Shown one piece after another: positions 63,301 through 64,000 of a DNA stretch of 64,000 nucleotides. The notes under the pieces were generated by a model. It was not told the DNA's origin. It saw only the letters and a program-made list of their open reading frames with translations, and searched no databases. The translations under genes were made by a program, and so were the position numbers. Position 1 is the stretch's first letter, and each line of letters starts with the position of its first letter. Source of the stretch: Liolophura sinensis. Its lineage: Eukaryota > Mollusca > Polyplacophora > Chitonida > Chitonidae. The stretch lies in the NCBI RefSeq assembly GCF_032854445.1, contig NC_088297.1, positions 21,029,127-21,093,126 of the forward strand, given 5' to 3'.

Positions 63301-64000
63301 CTATATATTTAGAAGAACAGCTAAATTTCATACATGCTGCTGGTAGGTAATCGCAAACAAGAGCTTAGCAACTTGAAAATATGCCACGGCAGACTGATTA
63401 TAATAGTCATTATGTCATCAGGCTTTGTGTTGATCCTCAAAACACGCAGGATCATTATTATTATATCAAACTCTTCACTGATGCGCATCTTCAAATACAG
63501 TATTGATACAATAAAACCAATATAAAGGGGAATAACTCATACTAGATAGGCTTCTGCTGTGGTGGAATAAGATGAAAGGTGGAAACCTTATAAAGTCTCG
63601 CTTCAAATGCAATTTCAGCAGACCGAAATCAATCGCGAACTTGTTGTCAAAATTATAGATGTGAAATTTAACTAAAAACAGTACGAAAGTTTCCATAGTA
63701 ATCAGGAATCAGTCGTTTGCGATCTTGAAATTTCTCAATTGAAACATCCTGGATATTTGGCAATCCTCTCTAAGTGAAGAGCTTTGAACTTTAGAAAAGT
63801 TACAGACGGATGCACAGAGTGATGGTCAAATGACAAAACCATGATACAGACATATACCAAAAAACACGCCCAAAAGCAAGAAACTAAGTATCTATTAATA
63901 ATATTCTGGTCATCTGATTGGTGCCGTCCACGTGAAGAGCTTAGAAGATTGGATGTGTTCCAAAGCTAAGGTGTACGTAAACAACTTACCAGCCTAAATG
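60398..64000 (-). CDS. 3' end of an unrecognised protein-coding gene (last three exons)
   Basis: Minus-strand exons are 64000-63990 (continuing beyond the window), 62774-62689 and 60441-60398 with TGA at 60400-60398. Donors are GTAAGT and GTGAGT. Acceptors are GTTCATGACAG (weak tract) and TTTTTTTCCCAG. Phases agree if the exons are consecutive, giving HLG-W, then VFEAVENYVQSDKKSFVGL, ILDKLLHQN, and YAESLLIIPKSYKS. The composition is protein-like: mixed amphipathic helix, few stops in the chosen frame and stops in others. I do not recognise the family, and the visible 47 residues carry no diagnostic motif. Extra exons could exist between 62.8 and 63.99 kb. The last intron holds MITEs and a 21-bp array. 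Confidence 0.6.
60527..60735 (+). mobile_element. MITE family B, both ends present
   Basis: Left AATTCTTCAACCTTTTCGCAT and right 'gagaaaaggttgaggaatt' are inverted copies. The interior matches 47640-47830. The outer 15 bases are shared with MITE family A. Confidence 0.85.
61040..61253 (-). mobile_element. MITE family A copy, reverse orientation
   Basis: The reverse complement shows the family A interior ('gctaaaatgatttgttcgca', 'cttcatgaaactgtgcaaat'). Ends are degraded but recognisable. Confidence 0.72.
61350..61715. repeat. 21-bp minisatellite, about 17 copies
   Basis: The unit is GATTATTCTGTCCCTGCAGC plus A. One plus-strand frame reads a seven-residue DYSVPAA-type repeat until a shortened unit breaks the phase. 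It lies in an intron of the right-hand gene. Confidence 0.93.
61838..62112. repeat. Diverged direct duplication, about 150 bp unit
   Basis: 'tgatagatcattttttttag' with 'ggatttatcaactgatcaag' recurs as 'tgatagatttttttg' with 'ggatttatctattgatcaag'. Two copies. Confidence 0.65.
62290..62450 (-). mobile_element. Dispersed repeat family D copy, reverse
   Basis: The reverse complement of 'caaggtgctgctgccactga', 'gacaccccattccagtgata' and 'gggccaaccagtcctgtttc' matches 58660-58800. Confidence 0.7.
63095..63230 (-). mobile_element. Probable SINE remnant, minus strand
   Basis: 'gattgatgttttacgccatt', 'cacttataccacagcagcca' and 'gcattagggtgggaagaaac' resemble the SINE 3' end reversed. The remainder is lost. 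Confidence 0.6.

Noticed and set aside
1-64000. Virus-derived or LTR elements
   Set aside because: No reverse-transcriptase, integrase, capsid or envelope-like frame and no long terminal direct repeats were seen.

Overview
The window looks like nuclear DNA of a lophotrochozoan animal, most likely a mollusc and perhaps a bivalve. The sequence is AT-rich. Genes are split by long introns with GT/AG borders, and there are many copies of a tRNA-headed SINE ending in a 'gtaaaacaccaatcaaataaata'-type tail. Minisatellites and small inverted-repeat elements are abundant. No bacterial genes, rRNA, CRISPR array or viral element was seen. The taxonomic call is inference from repeat style and protein similarity.

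Three genes can be rebuilt completely by joining exons with matching phases. (1) A TMEM18 orthologue lies on the minus strand at 75-5963, with five coding exons and 143 residues. (2) A cAMP-dependent protein kinase inhibitor (PKI) lies on the minus strand. Its core 81-residue reading frame is in two exons at 11237-11974. A 7-codon upstream exon at 17008-17028 with a good start context extends it to 95 residues. Its 3' UTR probably runs to a poly(A) signal at 8312-8317. (3) A serine incorporator (SERINC) lies on the plus strand at 37620-53852, with twelve coding exons and 453 residues, followed by a long 3' UTR to about 56.9 kb. A fourth gene enters from the right on the minus strand. Its last three exons (63990-64000 and beyond, 62689-62774, 60398-60441) are in phase, but I do not recognise the product.

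The rest is non-coding. About 9-10 kb is tandem repeat, in a dozen arrays with units of 18-62 bp. Two of these arrays (48 bp and 27 bp units) have periods divisible by three and so give long open frames that are probably not genes. Several inverted-repeat families occur in multiple copies, and three larger foldback structures lie at 4.92-5.65, 6.10-6.78 and 46.44-46.90 kb. The region from 18.6 to 37 kb contains no gene I can support and may hold 5' non-coding exons and regulatory DNA of PKI and SERINC.

The genes show no obvious joint pathway. PKI restrains the catalytic subunit of protein kinase A, TMEM18 is a nuclear-envelope membrane protein, and SERINC is a multipass membrane protein. One possible link is that perfect CRE palindromes (targets of PKA-driven CREB) lie at 37458-37465 and 36766-36773, just upstream of SERINC.
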